From: CAVUCH01 sp963739995
GTDB taxonomy: Bacteria; Acidobacteriota; Vicinamibacteria; Vicinamibacterales; JAENWD01
NCBI GenBank assembly: GCA_963739995.1
Contig: CAVUCH010000018.1
Span: forward strand, 1 to 64,000
Direction of reading: 5' to 3'
DNA length: 64,000 nt
Shown piece after piece: positions 1 to 10,779 of the stretch. The notes below the pieces were generated by a model that was not told where the DNA came from, did not search any database, and saw nothing but the letters and a program-made list of their open reading frames with translations. The position numbers and the translations under genes were made by a program. Position 1 is the stretch's first letter; every line of letters starts with the position of its first letter.

Positions 1-1
1 C

Positions 2-1195
2 GTCGCTGAAGCGATAGCGGCGTACAGCAAGGCGCTCGAGGCGAATCCGGCCGATGCCGTTGCCAGGGCACGGCTCGAGGCCCTCGCGCCCGCAACCGCG
101 GCGCTGCCGCCGCCGGCAAGCTCGAGCCCGTCATCGCCGGGTGCCGTGGCCGGCCCCGCAGCGCCGACCTCCCCGCCCTCCCCGTCAGCCACGGCGCCTG
201 CGCCGGCGGCGGCGCAGGCTGGACCCGTGGCCCCCCGGGCACCGGCCTCCGAGCCGGCGAAGGCTCCGGCGACGGGCGATCCGTCGGTGGACGATCCCGC
301 CCGTGTCGCGGTGTTCGAGAGCTACATCCGTGAGGGCAAATTCGCCGAGGCCGAGCCGCTGCTCGAGGAGTACGTAAAGTCGCGCCCAGCGTCGTCGTGG
401 GGCTGGTACGCGCTCGGGTACAGCCAGTTCGCCCAGAAGAAGATCGGCGCATCGATCCGATCGCTCGCGAAGTCGCTGCAGCTCGACGTCACGAACGCCG
501 AGGCGCACAAGATTCTCGGGCGCAACCTGATGATCATCGGCCGCTTCGACGCGGCGCAGGTGGAGTTCGAGCAGGGCCTGAAGTACAAGCCGAAGTCCGC
601 GGAGATCCACTACAATCTGGGCACGCTGTTTTCGATCCAGGACCAGTGGGAGCAGGCGCGCAAGGCGTTCGACGAGGCGCTGCAGCTCGATCCCGCCTAC
701 CTCGAAGCCATCGACGCGATGGGGTTCGCGCTCGAGGCGCTCGGCGACGATGCCGGCGCCGTGGCGATGTACGAGAAGGCGGCCGCCCTGAACGACGAGC
801 GCAAAGGCACGTTCGCCTCGCCTCACGCCAACCTGAGCGCCTACTACTACCGGACGGACAATCCCGACAAGGCCCTCGCGCACGCTCGACGGGCCATCGA
901 GCTCGATCCCAAGTCCGATCGCGCGTGGTTCCAGCGGGGGCGCGCCGACGAGCGCCAGGGCCGGCTGGACGACGCGGTTGGCGCGCTGAACAACGCGATT
1001 GCCCTCAACCCGCGCGCATCGTCGTACTACTACGTGCTGAGCGGCGTGTACCGTCGCCTCGGGTGGACCGACGAGAGCGAGAAGGCGCTCGAGTTGTTCA
1101 AGCGCCTCGAGCGCGAGTCCAACGAGCTCGACGAGCAGCGGCGGGCCGTAGCGCGGGGCGCCGCGGCTGCATCGCCGGACCGCCCGCGTGACTAG
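2..1195 (+). CDS. TPR-repeat protein (5' end outside window)
   Basis: The frame is open from the first bases of the window, so the true start lies upstream. The first ~27 residues already read as a TPR helix pair (AEAIAAYSKALEANP). A Pro/Ala/Ser-rich linker of about 80 residues follows, then about seven TPR units, for example AEIHYNLGTLFSIQDQWEQA and KALAHARRAIELDP. TPR arrays are protein-protein scaffolds; no catalytic motif is visible. The stop overlaps the GTG start of the next gene by 8 bases, so translation is probably coupled to the CRTAC1 genes downstream. A scaffold or periplasmic-assembly role is inferred from the fold only. An internal GTG at 146 could serve as an alternative start. 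Confidence 0.88.
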   Translation, partial: VAEAIAAYSKALEANPADAVARARLEALAPATAALPPPASSSPSSPGAVAGPAAPTSPPSPSATAPAPAAAQAGPVAPRAPASEPAKAPATGDPSVDDPARVAVFESYIREGKFAEAEPLLEEYVKSRPASSWGWYALGYSQFAQKKIGASIRSLAKSLQLDVTNAEAHKILGRNLMIIGRFDAAQVEFEQGLKYKPKSAEIHYNLGTLFSIQDQWEQARKAFDEALQLDPAYLEAIDAMGFALEALGDDAGAVAMYEKAAALNDERKGTFASPHANLSAYYYRTDNPDKALAHARRAIELDPKSDRAWFQRGRADERQGRLDDAVGALNNAIALNPRASSYYYVLSGVYRRLGWTDESEKALELFKRLERESNELDEQRRAVARGAAAASPDRPRD

Positions 1196-3013
1196 CGCCC
1201 GCAGGCACGCATCCTCCCGCCGCGGGTTCCTCCGGCTGCTCGGGGGGTCGATCGGTCTCGCTGCCGTGTCGGACCGCGCGGCCGTCGCCGCGGCGGACCC
1301 GCCGGCGAGCGGGGCTGGTCCAATCTTCACCGACATCACGGAACCCGCGGGGCTGTCGCGTGCGCTGAACGTGTCGGGCAGTCCGGATCGGAAGGAGTTC
1401 ATCCTCGAGGAGATGGGCTGCGGGGTGGCGCTGTTCGATTACGACAACGACGGCTGGCTCGACATCTTTCTGGTGAACGGCAGCAGCTTCGAGCCCGCCG
1501 TTCGTGACGCCAAGCTCAGGAGCTACCTGTTCCACAACAACGGCGACGGCACGTTCACCGACGTGAGCGACAAGGCGGGACTCACGCGGTCCGGCTGGGG
1601 GCAGGCGTGCTGCGTGGGCGACTACGACAACGATGGGTTCGACGACCTGTTCGTGACGTATTGGGGGCAGCACGTCCTGTATCACAACAACGGTGACGGC
1701 ACGTTCACCGACGTGACGGAGGCGGCGGGGCTGACGCAGGTGCCCGGCCGCTGGGGCGCGGGCTGCTGCTTCCTCGACTACGACCGCGACGGTCATCTCG
1801 ACCTCTTCGTCGCGAGCTACATCAACTTCGATCCCGCGAAAGCGCCGCGTCCCGGCGATGGACAGTACTGCCGTTACAACGAGATTCCCGTGCCGTGCGG
1901 CCCGCTCGGGTACGCGGGCGGTACGAATGCGCTCTACCGGAATCGCGGTGACGGGACATTCGCCGACGTGTCGGAGGCCTCCGGCATCGCCACGCCGCGA
2001 GGTCCGGCGTCGATGGTGTTCGTGGGGAGCAACTGGCGGCCGACAGGCTCCTACGGCATGGGTGCGGCGTCCGCCGATTTCGACAACGATGGCTGGCCCG
2101 ACATCTACGTCGCGTGCGACACGGCACCGAGCCTGCTCTACCGGAACAACCACGACGGCACCTTCCGCGAGGTGGCGGTGCCGTCAGGCTGCTGCGCTGG
2201 ACGAGAATGGGGTCGCCCTCGCCGGCATGGGAGTCGGCGTTGCCGACTATGACGGGGACGGCTGGTTCGACCTCGTGCGCACCAACTTTTCGGAACAGGT
2301 CACGACGCTGTACCGCAATTACGGCGGCGGCGCGTTCACGGACGCGAGCGTCAAGGCGGGGCTCGGCGTGAACCGCAAGTACCTCGGGTTCGGCGTGGGA
2401 TTCCTCGATTACGACAACGACGGCTGGAAGGACATCTTCATCGCCAACGGGCACGTGTACCCACAGATTGCGGCCAGGCAAGCTGCACCTGACGTACAAG
2501 CAGCCGCGGCTGGTGTACCGGAACCTGCGGAACGGCCGCTTCGAGGACATCTCGGCGCGGTCGGGCGCCGCCATCCTGGAGGAGCACCTCGGTCGCGGTT
2601 GCGCGTTCGGCGACTTCGACAACGACGGCGACATCGACGTGGTCGTCAACAACCTTGACGGCCCTCCCTCGCTGCTGCGGAACGACGGCGGCAACCGGAA
2701 CGCCTCGATCCTCGTCAAGTGCGTGGGCACGCGCTCGAACCGGTCCGCCATCGGCACGCGCGTGAAGGTGACCGCCGGGGGGCGCACGCAGGTGGACGAA
2801 GTGATGAGCGGATCGAGCTACTACTCGCAGAGCGACTTCCGGCTGCACTTCGGGCTGGGCGCCGCGACCGCCGTGGACGCCATCGAGATTGCCTGGCCGT
2901 CGGGCACGAAAGAGATCCACCGCGACCTGGCCGCCAATCACCTTTACACCTGCCGCGAGGGCGAGGGCATCGTGGGCCGGCGCGCGTTCGAGCGATCCGG
3001 GTCGCAGCCGTGA
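1188..3013 (+). CDS. CRTAC1 family FG-GAP/VCBS protein, Tat-exported, two frameshifts
   Basis: Secreted beta-propeller protein. The N-terminus carries a twin-arginine signal (SSRRGFLRLLGG). Repeated Ca-binding FG-GAP blades follow (FDYDNDGWLDIFLVNG, VGDYDNDGFDDLF, LDYDRDGHLDLF), with an ASPIC/UnbV domain at the C-terminus (GTRSNRSAIGTRVKV ... IAWPSGT). The reading frame changes near 2190 (VPSG to ALDENGV) and near 2468 (HVYPQIA to PGKLHLTYKQPRLVYRN). Removing one base at each point gives a continuous protein of about 607 residues that aligns along its length with the paralogue at 4719. GTG start, overlapping the TPR gene. Function of the family is poorly known: adhesion or ligand binding outside the cell. 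The frameshifts may be sequence errors or true decay. Confidence 0.85.
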
Positions 3014-4722
3014 CGCGCTCCCGTTTCCACCACGCCGCCCGGTGGCCGTTGACGCTGGCGTGGCTCGGTGCGATCGGCATCGTCCCGGCGCTCGGGAATT
3101 CCAGCGGCGGGAGCGACGTGCGTTTTGCGGACATCACCCAAGCGGTGGGTCTCGACTTCACGCACGCCAACTCGCCGACGACCAACAAGTACCTGCTCGA
3201 GACCATGGGGGGCGGCGTGGCGCTCGTCGACGTGGACAATGACGGGCGGCTCGACGTGTTCCTGACCAACGGCGCACACATAGATGACCCGATGCCGGCG
3301 GGGCGCCAGGCGGACAAGTCCGACCCCCGGTTCTGGAACCGGCTGTTCCGCCAGACCGAAGCCGGCACGTTCGTCGACGTGACCGAGAAGGCGGGCGTCA
3401 CCGGCATGCCGCAGAACGCCTACGGCATGGGCGTCGCGGTGGGCGACTACGATAACGACGGGTTCCAGGACCTGTACGTGACGAACTACGGCCCGAACAC
3501 GCTCTACCGCAACACGGGGCGCGGCACGTTCGAAGACGTGACCGCGCGCGCCGGCGTGTCGGCCGGCGGCTGGAGCGCGAGCGCGGGATTCCTGGATTAC
3601 GACAACGACGGGAAGCTCGACCTCTTCGTCACGCGGTATCTCGACTGGACGTACGAGAGCAACCGCCACTGCGGCGACAAGCGACCCGGCTATCGCGCGT
3701 ACTGCCATCCCGACAACTTCGACGCCGTCAGCAACGTGCTGTTCCGGAACAACGGTGACGGCACCTTCACCGACGTCTCGGACAAGGCCGGCGTAGCCAC
3801 GCCGCGCGGCAAGGGGCTCGGGGTCGCCTTCGCCGATTTCGACGACGACGGGTTCGTGGACATGTACGTGGCGAACGATTCGGTTCAGTCGTTCCTCTAT
3901 CACAACGGGCGCGGCACCTTCAGGGAGGTCGGTCTCCTCGCCGGCGTCGGCTTCAACGAGGACGGCAAAACGTTCGCCGGCATGGGGGTGGACTTCGCCG
4001 ACTACGACAACGACGGCCGGCCGGACGTGTTCGTGACCGACCTGTCGAACGAGCGCTACCGCCTGTTTCGCAACAACGGCGACGAGACCTTCCAGGACGT
4101 GACGAATGCCGCCGGGGTCGGCGGTGCGACGCTGCTGTTCTCGGGCTGGAGCACGCGCTTCTTCGACTACGATAACGACGGGTGGAAGGACGTCTTCGTC
4201 GCCCAGGGCCACGTCATGGACACGATTGAGAAGACGTCGCCGAACCTGCAATACCTGCAGCCTCCGCTGCTGCTGCGCAACGAGCGCGGGCGCTTCGTCC
4301 GGGCGATGGCGGGCGACCCGTTCGAGCGCGAGTGGGCCGGCCGCGGGGCCGCGTTCGGCGATCTCGACAACGACGGCGACCTCGACGTCGTGATGAGCAG
4401 CGCCGGCCAGAAGGCGGTGGTGCTGCGGAACGAGGGTGGGAACCGGAACCAGTGGCTCGCGATTCGGACGGTCGGCACCCGATCCAACCGCGACGGCATC
4501 GGGGCGCGCGTGAAGGTGGTCTCGGCGTCCGGTACGACCCAGCACGCGGCCGTCAACACCGCCGTCGGGTACCTGTCGGCCAGCGACAAGCGCGTGATCG
4601 TTGGGCTCGGGGCGGACACGGTCGCCACGCAGGTCGAGATCCGCTGGCCGTCCGGCATCGTGCAGTCCTTCCAACACGTGAAAGCTGGCCAGACGCTGGT
4701 CGCCACCGAGCCCGAGCGATGA
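3010..4722 (+). CDS. CRTAC1 family FG-GAP/VCBS protein
   Basis: Second of three paralogues in the operon and the only one whose frame is intact (570 residues). The GTG start at 3010 overlaps the previous stop as GTGA. The first ~35 residues have a basic start and hydrophobic stretch (WPLTLAWLGAIGIVPALG), so it is probably Sec-exported. At least six FG-GAP-type calcium loops are visible (DVDNDGRLDVFLTNG, GDYDNDGFQDLYV, LDYDNDGKLDLFV, ADFDDDGFVDMYV, ADYDNDGRPDVFV, FDYDNDGWKDVFV), followed by the ASPIC/UnbV domain (GTRSNRDGIGARVKV, EIRWPSGI). The next gene starts inside its stop codon (ATGA). The biochemical role is unknown. Confidence 0.92.
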   Translation: MTRSRFHHAARWPLTLAWLGAIGIVPALGNSSGGSDVRFADITQAVGLDFTHANSPTTNKYLLETMGGGVALVDVDNDGRLDVFLTNGAHIDDPMPAGRQADKSDPRFWNRLFRQTEAGTFVDVTEKAGVTGMPQNAYGMGVAVGDYDNDGFQDLYVTNYGPNTLYRNTGRGTFEDVTARAGVSAGGWSASAGFLDYDNDGKLDLFVTRYLDWTYESNRHCGDKRPGYRAYCHPDNFDAVSNVLFRNNGDGTFTDVSDKAGVATPRGKGLGVAFADFDDDGFVDMYVANDSVQSFLYHNGRGTFREVGLLAGVGFNEDGKTFAGMGVDFADYDNDGRPDVFVTDLSNERYRLFRNNGDETFQDVTNAAGVGGATLLFSGWSTRFFDYDNDGWKDVFVAQGHVMDTIEKTSPNLQYLQPPLLLRNERGRFVRAMAGDPFEREWAGRGAAFGDLDNDGDLDVVMSSAGQKAVVLRNEGGNRNQWLAIRTVGTRSNRDGIGARVKVVSASGTTQHAAVNTAVGYLSASDKRVIVGLGADTVATQVEIRWPSGIVQSFQHVKAGQTLVATEPER

Positions 4723-6471
4723 TCACCCGACGCGCCCTCCTCGCGCTCCTCGCCTCGTCCGCTGCACCGGCGGCATTCGGCCAGGGTATCTCGTCGCGCG
4801 GCGTCAAGGCGCAGCCGCGCGGCAAGCCTTCGGGCCGCCCGTTTTCGTCCCGTCTCACGGATGTCGCCACGGAGGCGGGGCTGACGCATCCGGTCGTGTA
4901 CGGAGGCGTGGACACCAAGCAGTACATCCTCGAGGTCGTCGGCTGCGGCGTGGCGTTCATCGACTACGACAACGACGGCTGGCAGGACCTGTTCGTCCTC
5001 AGCGGGACGCGGCTGGACGGCGATCCGGCCGGTGCCACTAACCGCCTCTACAAGAACAATCGAAACGGCACGTTCACCGACGTGACGGAACAGGCCGGGT
5101 TGCGCCGGACGGGTTGGGCCTCGGCGGTCACGGTCGGCGACTACGACAACGACGGGTTCGACGATCTCTTCATCACGTACTACGGCCGCAACGTGCTCTA
5201 TCGCAACAACGGCAACGGCACGTTCAGCGACGTGACGGAGAAAGCCGGCCTGCGCGCAGGCGGCAGTGCGATACGGGTCCGGCTGCACGTGGGTGGACTA
5301 CGACCGGGACGGGCATCTCGATCTGTTCGTGGCGACCTACCTGAACACCACGCTCGAGAAGCTGCCGAAACCGGGCGAGAACCCTGACTGCACGTGGAAG
5401 GGGATGCCGGTGAACTGCGGCCCGCGTGGTCTTCCGACCGGCTACGTGCAATTGTTCCGCAACAACGGCGACGGCACCTTCAGGGACGCCAGCCGCGAAT
5501 CCGGTGTGGCCACGGCGTCGGGCTCGTACCCGATGACCGCGGTTGCCGTGGACGTCGACAACGACGGCTGGCCGGACATCTACGTCGCCTGCGATTCGAC
5601 GCCGAGCTGGCTGTTCCGCAACCAGCACGATGGCACGTTCCGCGAGGAAGGGCTGCAGCGCGGCGCGGCCCTCAGCGAAGATGGCCTGGAACAGGCCGGC
5701 ATGGGTATCGGGGTCGGCGACTACGATCTCGACGGCAGCCTCGATATCTTGAAGACGCACTTCTCCGACGACACGAACGTGCTCTACCGCAACGACGGCA
5801 AGGGCAACTTCGACGATTTCACGCTTCGGGCGGGGCTCGGCGTCGAGACGCGATTCGTCGGCTGGGGAGCGGGCATCGTCGACCTGGACAACGACGGCCA
5901 CCCGGACCTGTTTCTCGTCACCGGGAGCGTCTATCCCGAGGTCGAGCAGAAGGTACCCGCGTATCCGTTCCGCACGCCACGGCTCGTGTTCCGCAACCTG
6001 GGCGACGGCCGCTTCGAGGAGCTCATCGACGAGGCCGGCCCTGGCGTCGCGGCGGCGCACACCAGCCGCGGCTGCGCTTTCGGCGATTTCGACAACGACG
6101 GCGACATGGACGTCGTGGTGATCAACATGAACGAGCCGCCGTCCCTCCTGAGGAACGACGTCACCGGCGGTGGCCATTGGCTGAAGGTCCTGCTCGTCGG
6201 AGCGCAATCGAACCGCAGCGCGATTGGCGCGCGTGTGACCGCCCGCTACGGCGGGCGCACTCAGGCCCAGGAAGTCATGGCGCAGGCGAGCTTCTACTCC
6301 GCCAACGATCGCCGGCTGCATTTCGGACTTGGTGCGGCGACGGCCGCCGACCTGACAATCCGGTGGCCGACCGGCGTGACCGAGACGGTGCCGAACGTGG
6401 CGGCGGATCAACTCGTCGTCATTCGTGAAGGCGCGGGCATTCTCAGCCGCCAGAAGTTCGGACAGTCATGA
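4719..6471 (+). CDS. CRTAC1 family FG-GAP/VCBS protein, one frameshift
   Basis: Third paralogue, starting at an ATG that overlaps the preceding stop by four bases. The N-terminus MITRRALLALLASSAAPAAFG looks like an export signal. FG-GAP loops (IDYDNDGWQDLFV, GDYDNDGFDDLFI, VDYDRDGHLDLFV, VDNDGWPDIYVA) and a C-terminal ASPIC/UnbV domain are clear. The frame changes near 5265, between AGLRAGG and YGSGCTWVDYDRDG. Deleting one base gives about 583 continuous residues. Domain order matches the copy at 1188 closely, so the three probably arose by tandem duplication. It ends in ATGA with the GH51 gene, which suggests co-translation with a sugar hydrolase. Confidence 0.87.
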
Positions 6472-8508
6472 GCCCTGCCACGCCGTCCGCTCGCCGGTGT
6501 GGAGGCGTCCGCCGGGTGGGAATGCTCGGCGTTGCGCTGCTCGCGGCCGCTGCGCTGACCACGCCGACAGGAGCCGCTCCCCCGCCGGCAACTGCCACCA
6601 TCAGCGTCGATGCCGGAACTGCCGAAGGCCGCATCAGCCCGCTGCTCTACGGCCAGTTCATCGAGTTCATGTACGAGGGCATCAAGCGCGGCCTGCACGC
6701 CGAGCTGATCCGCAACCGCAGCTTCGAGGAAGGGCGCGGCAGCCGACGGCCTCTCCCGCCCGACTGGAACCGCTACCCGGACGACCGCAACGATGACTAC
6801 GGCCTGTCCAGCGCGTGGGACGAGACGGTCGCGTACCCCACCACGGAACGGTCGGAGGCGCTGCTGACCGGGCACTCGCTTCGGGTCGAGCTCCGTCCAG
6901 CCGTGGTGGCGCGCCATGGCGTGTATCAAGGTCGCGTTCCGGTCAGGCGAGGGCTCGAGTATCGCGGCTCGCTCTGGATCAGAGCAGAGACCTTCACGGG
7001 CGGCGTCGCCGTGGCGCTCGAACGGGACGTGACCGGCGGAGCCGTCTACGCTGAAGCCCCGCTCGCAGCCGTCGCGGGTGACTGGCGGCAGTACGCGTTC
7101 ACACTCCGGCCAGCGGCCGATGACCCGCTCTCGCGGTTTGCGATCCTCTTCACCGGCTCGGGAACCGTGTGGATCGATCAGGTGTCGCTCATCCCCGCCG
7201 ATGCCGTGGAGGGCGTCCGCGGGGACGTGCACCCCCTCGTGAAGGCGCTCGCGCCCGCCTTCATCCGATGGCCGGGCGGGAACGTGGCGCAGGACTACCG
7301 CTGGCTCTGGGGAATCGGTCCGCGTGACGAGCGCCCGACCTGGATCAATCTGTCGTGGAAGAACGAGCCCGAGCCTAGTGATTTCGGGACCGACGAGTTC
7401 ATCCGCTTCGCCCGCACGGTGGGCGCGGAGCCTTCGATCACGGTCAACGTGGAGGGACGTGGTGCCACGGCCGAGGAGGCCGCGGCGTGGGTCGAGTACC
7501 TGCAACGGACCCGAGACGTCCCGGTACGGGATGTTGCGCGCCCGCAATGGGCATCCTGAACCCTACGGGGTGAAGTACTGGGAGATCGGGAACGAGATCT
7601 GGGGTGACTGGGTACGCGGCCACTCCGATGCGGCCACGTACGCGCGCAATCTGGGGCGCTACATCGCCGCGATGCGCGCGGTCGATCCTTCCATCAAGGT
7701 GATCGCCGTTGGCGACAACGACATGGCCTGGAACCGCACCGTCGCGCGTGCCACCGAGCGCTTCGACTACCTGGCCGTTCACCATTACTACAGCCAGCGT
7801 GACATGGACGGCGACCTCCGCAACCTGGTGGCGCGTCCGCTGCACTACGAGCGCTGGTACGGCGAGCTCGACACCATGCTCCGCGATGTCGTGCCTGGCC
7901 ATCGGCCCCAACTGGCCATCAACGAGTGGGGGCTGGACCTGCCGGAATCGCAGCAGTACTCGATCCTCTCGGCGCTCTACGCGGCACGGCTGATGAACGT
8001 GTTCGAGCGCCGGAGCGATTTGGTTGCCATGAGCGCCGTGTCGGATCTCGTGAACGGCTGGCCGGGCGGCATAATCCAGGCGGGCAGCCATGGCATCTTC
8101 GTCACCCCGATCTACCTGGTCAACAAGCTGTACGCGACCCGCCTGGGCACCGAGCGACTGCCGTCAACCGTCGACGGGCCATCCGTCTCGAGCACTCGCG
8201 AGGGTCGCAGCGTTCCCGTGCTGGACGCAGTGGCGAGCCGTTCGGCCGACGGCCGCACCATCTTCATCAAGGCGGTCAACGCCGACCTCGAGCGATCCGT
8301 GACGGCACGCATCACGGTCAGCCACGCGCGCGTCGGCGGGAGTGGCACGTTGGAACGCGTAGTCGCCGACTCGATGGCCGCAGTGAACGGATTCAGCACG
8401 CCTGACGCGGTGAGGTCCACACGCGAGTCGATCAAAGTGCGGAACACCTTCTCACTCGAACTGCCGCGGCACTCGGTCGCCGTCCTCACCCTCACCGTCG
8501 AGAAGTAG
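6468..8508 (+). CDS. GH51 alpha-L-arabinofuranosidase, secreted, one frameshift
   Basis: Hydrolyses terminal alpha-L-arabinofuranose from arabinan or arabinoxylan (family knowledge). A signal peptide occupies the first ~35 residues. Family landmarks are ISPLLYGQFIEFMYEG, RWPGGN, the acid/base glutamate in WEIGNEIWGDW and the nucleophile glutamate in LAINEWGLD. The frame changes at about 7500: an extra C turns the conserved GTC GAG TAC TGC AAC (VEYCN) into a shifted frame. Without it the protein is about 679 residues. It starts in the stop of the third CRTAC1 gene (ATGA), so it is probably the last gene of that operon. Palindromic repeats follow it. Confidence 0.9.
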
Positions 8509-8527
8509 CCACTCGCATTAGCCTGTC

Positions 8528-8549
8528 AGCCGGCACTGAAGTGCCGGCT
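8528..8549 (-). repeat. REP-like palindrome, copy 1 (reverse orientation)
   Basis: Perfect 10-bp inverted repeat around a GA centre (AGCCGGCACT/AGTGCCGGCT), followed by the CCAC flank typical of this repeat in reverse orientation. It pairs with a forward copy about 90 bp downstream. The sequence between the two (about 8570-8620) reads like a degraded 7-base-period array. It could also terminate the GH51 operon. Confidence 0.75.
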
Positions 8550-8637
8550 CCACATGGCTGCCGGCGACAGACTACAGCCTGCAGGCCCGTCTGGCCTGAG
8601 GCCCGACAGAGCCTTCAGCCAAGTGAGGGCTGTCTTT

Positions 8638-8664
8638 GTGGAGCCGGAACTTCAGCTCCGGCGG
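8638..8664 (+). repeat. REP-like palindrome, copy 2 (forward orientation)
   Basis: GTGGAGCCGG then AACTTCAGCTCCGGCGG: the forward form of the same dispersed palindrome. It ends 30 bases before the amidohydrolase start codon at 8695, so it lies in the presumed leader or promoter of that gene. Confidence 0.75.
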
Positions 8665-8694
8665 ACGGTTTTCGCGCTCTGTTACCATCCGCGG

Positions 8695-10407
8695 ATGCTT
8701 GCTTCGCCGCGCGTCTCTGCGTCAGTACTCGTAGCGGTCATATGCCTCTCCGCCCTCGCGGTCGCGGACGGGCAGGCGCCCTCCGCCTCGAGGTTCGACA
8801 TCCTCATTGCCGGCGGACGCGTGGTGGACGGCACCGGCGCTCCGTGGGTCCACGCCGACGTGGGCATCACGGGTGACCGCATCGCGGCAGTCGGCGCACT
8901 CGGTCGCGAGGACGCGCGCACGGTCATCGACGCAACCGGCCTCGTCGTCGCTCCCGGCTTCATCGACATGCTCGGCCAGTCGGAGTTCGCCCTGCTGGTT
9001 GACAGCCGGGCGGCCAGCAAGGTTCACCAGGGCGTGACGACCGAGATCACGGGCGAGGGCCGCTCGATCGCGCCGCTGACCGATGCGATGGCGGAGGAGG
9101 CCCGGCCGGAATACGACCACTTCGGCCTGTCGCTCGATTTCCGCACGCTGGCGGAGTACTTCCGGCGTCTCGAGACACGCGCGCAGCCCACCATCAATAT
9201 CGGGACGTTCGTCGGGGCGGGCGGGGTCCGCGCACACGTCATGGGGCTCGACGATCGTCCCGCTGCGCCGGGGGATCTGCAGCAGATGCGTGCGCTCGTC
9301 GCGCAGGCGATGCGTGAGGGGGCGCTCGGCCTCAGCACGTCACTGCAGTACGTGCCGGGCCGCTTCGCGCCCACCGACGAACTGGTGGCGCTGGCCGAGG
9401 TGGCGGCCGCCCACGGCGGCATCTACATCACGCACCAGCGATCCGAGAGCGCGCAGATCGACACCTCGCTCGACGAGGTCTTCGCGATTGCGGAGCGCGC
9501 CCGGATCGCGGCGGAGATCTGGCATCTGAAGGTCGCCTACCGGCCGAACTGGGGCCGCATGCCGGCGGTGCTCCGCCGGATCGAGGAGACGCGGGCGCGT
9601 GGGCTCGACGTCACCGCGGACATCTACCCGTACACACGCGCGTCGAACGGGCTGGACGCGTGCCTGCCGTTGTGGGTGCGCGAAGGGGGGCTCGAGCCCA
9701 TGCTGGCGCGGCTGCGCGACCCTGCGCAGCGCGAGCGCATCACGCGTGAGATGGAGGACCCGCACGCGACCGGGTGGGAGAACCAGTGGCAGGGGGCCGG
9801 CGGCGCTGACGGCGTGATGCTCGCGTCGGTGCTCAACCCCGATCTGCGCGGCTACGAAGGCATGACGCTGACGGAGATCGGACGACGCATGGGCAAGGAC
9901 CCGCGCGAGGCGCTGATCGATCTCGTGATCGCCGACCGCGGCCACTCCGACTGCATCCTGGCGATCATGGACGAACAGGACGTGCGCGCGGCGCTCGTGC
10001 ACCCGCTGGTGGCGATCGGCACCGACTCGAGCGCGAAGGCTGAAGACGGGCCGCTGGCTGAATCGAAATCGCACCCGCGCGGCTGGGGATCCTTCCCGCG
10101 CATCCTGGGCCGCTACGTTCGCGACGAACGGCTGATGCCGCTCGAGGAGGCCATCCGGAAGTTCACCTCCCGCCCTGCCATGCGCCTCGGCCTGCACGAC
10201 CGGGGCCTCCTCCGTCCCGGGTTCGCGGCCGACCTGACCCTGTTCGACGCGGCAAGCATCCGGGATGTCGCCACCTTCGAGGATCCCAACCACTACGCGG
10301 TCGGCGTGCGCCACGTGATCGTGAACGGTCGCCGTGTGCTGGCGGACGGTCACCTGACCGCGGAGCGGCCCGGCCGGGTGCTGCGGGGTCGCGGGTACCG
10401 TCCGTAG
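8695..10407 (+). CDS. Secreted N-acyl-D-amino-acid deacylase family amidohydrolase
   Basis: Metal-dependent amidohydrolase of the D-aminoacylase type, predicted to remove acyl groups from N-acyl-D-amino acids or related amides. The ATG at 8695 begins a signal peptide (MLASPRVSASVLVAVICLSALAVADGQA). The typical N-terminal strand follows (FDILIAGGRVVDGTGAPWVHADVGI), then APGFIDMLGQSE. The usual HxH there is replaced by MLGQSE, a variant I believe occurs in one D-aminoacylase subgroup. GVTTEITGEG sits where many D-aminoacylases carry a metal-ligand cysteine. The C-terminal RPGFAADLTLFD and VIVNGRRVL are standard. 570 residues, no neighbour in the same operon. Substrate is not predictable. Confidence 0.87.
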   Translation: MLASPRVSASVLVAVICLSALAVADGQAPSASRFDILIAGGRVVDGTGAPWVHADVGITGDRIAAVGALGREDARTVIDATGLVVAPGFIDMLGQSEFALLVDSRAASKVHQGVTTEITGEGRSIAPLTDAMAEEARPEYDHFGLSLDFRTLAEYFRRLETRAQPTINIGTFVGAGGVRAHVMGLDDRPAAPGDLQQMRALVAQAMREGALGLSTSLQYVPGRFAPTDELVALAEVAAAHGGIYITHQRSESAQIDTSLDEVFAIAERARIAAEIWHLKVAYRPNWGRMPAVLRRIEETRARGLDVTADIYPYTRASNGLDACLPLWVREGGLEPMLARLRDPAQRERITREMEDPHATGWENQWQGAGGADGVMLASVLNPDLRGYEGMTLTEIGRRMGKDPREALIDLVIADRGHSDCILAIMDEQDVRAALVHPLVAIGTDSSAKAEDGPLAESKSHPRGWGSFPRILGRYVRDERLMPLEEAIRKFTSRPAMRLGLHDRGLLRPGFAADLTLFDAASIRDVATFEDPNHYAVGVRHVIVNGRRVLADGHLTAERPGRVLRGRGYRP

Positions 10408-10481
10408 CGATTCGGCGCTGTACTGCGCGCGGGTGCGCATCCATTCGCGTTTCGTTGTGACGCACCTTCTGAACCGGTTGA

Positions 10482-10622
10482 CTTGGTCAGCAGCGCGCGC
10501 TCGGCTTCCTCGTCGATGACGGCCGGATGATACGCAAAGCCTTCAGGAAACCTGACGGGCGGGTCATCGAAGAGCGGTAGCTTGTTCGCGCGGACCATCG
10601 AATCGCCCGATGCGTGTTTCAT
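10482..10622 (-). pseudogene. 5' fragment of an AlkB-like 2OG-Fe(II) oxygenase gene
   Basis: On the minus strand the frame reads KLPLFDDPPVRFPEGFAYHP then IDEEAERALL. This matches the start of AlkB-type alkylated-DNA repair dioxygenases (LFD-PP-LPEGF pattern). Similarity stops at about 10482, after roughly 45 residues; the catalytic HxD...H domain is absent. The fragment abuts the 7-base repeat array at 10659, so it looks like a 5' stump left after a deletion. The rest of the 10408-10779 gap shows no gene. Confidence 0.45.
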
Positions 10623-10658
10623 TCCAGCCAATGCCCCGCGCCGCTCAGCCTTTCGTCC

Positions 10659-10724
10659 CCCACCGCCCACCGCCCACCGCCCACCGCCTAACTGTCTTCG
10701 CCACCGCCCACCGCCCACCGCCCA
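10659..10724. repeat. Tandem heptamer array (unit CCACCGC)
   Basis: About four units of CCACCGC, a short interruption (about 10690-10699), then three more units. The unit is the complement of the GGCGGTG variant seen at 39785. The array lies between the alkB stump and the small membrane protein gene. It creates proline-rich spurious frames. Confidence 0.85.
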
Positions 10725-10779
10725 GCCCAGCGCCTCGTCCATTGCGTCAGCACGCCGATACGGTTACATTCCCTCGAGC

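Noticed and set aside
2944..4677. A 577-residue minus-strand frame opposite the second CRTAC1 gene.
   Set aside because: Its valine-rich periodic text mirrors the repeated DYDNDG codons on the other strand; it is not a real repeat protein.
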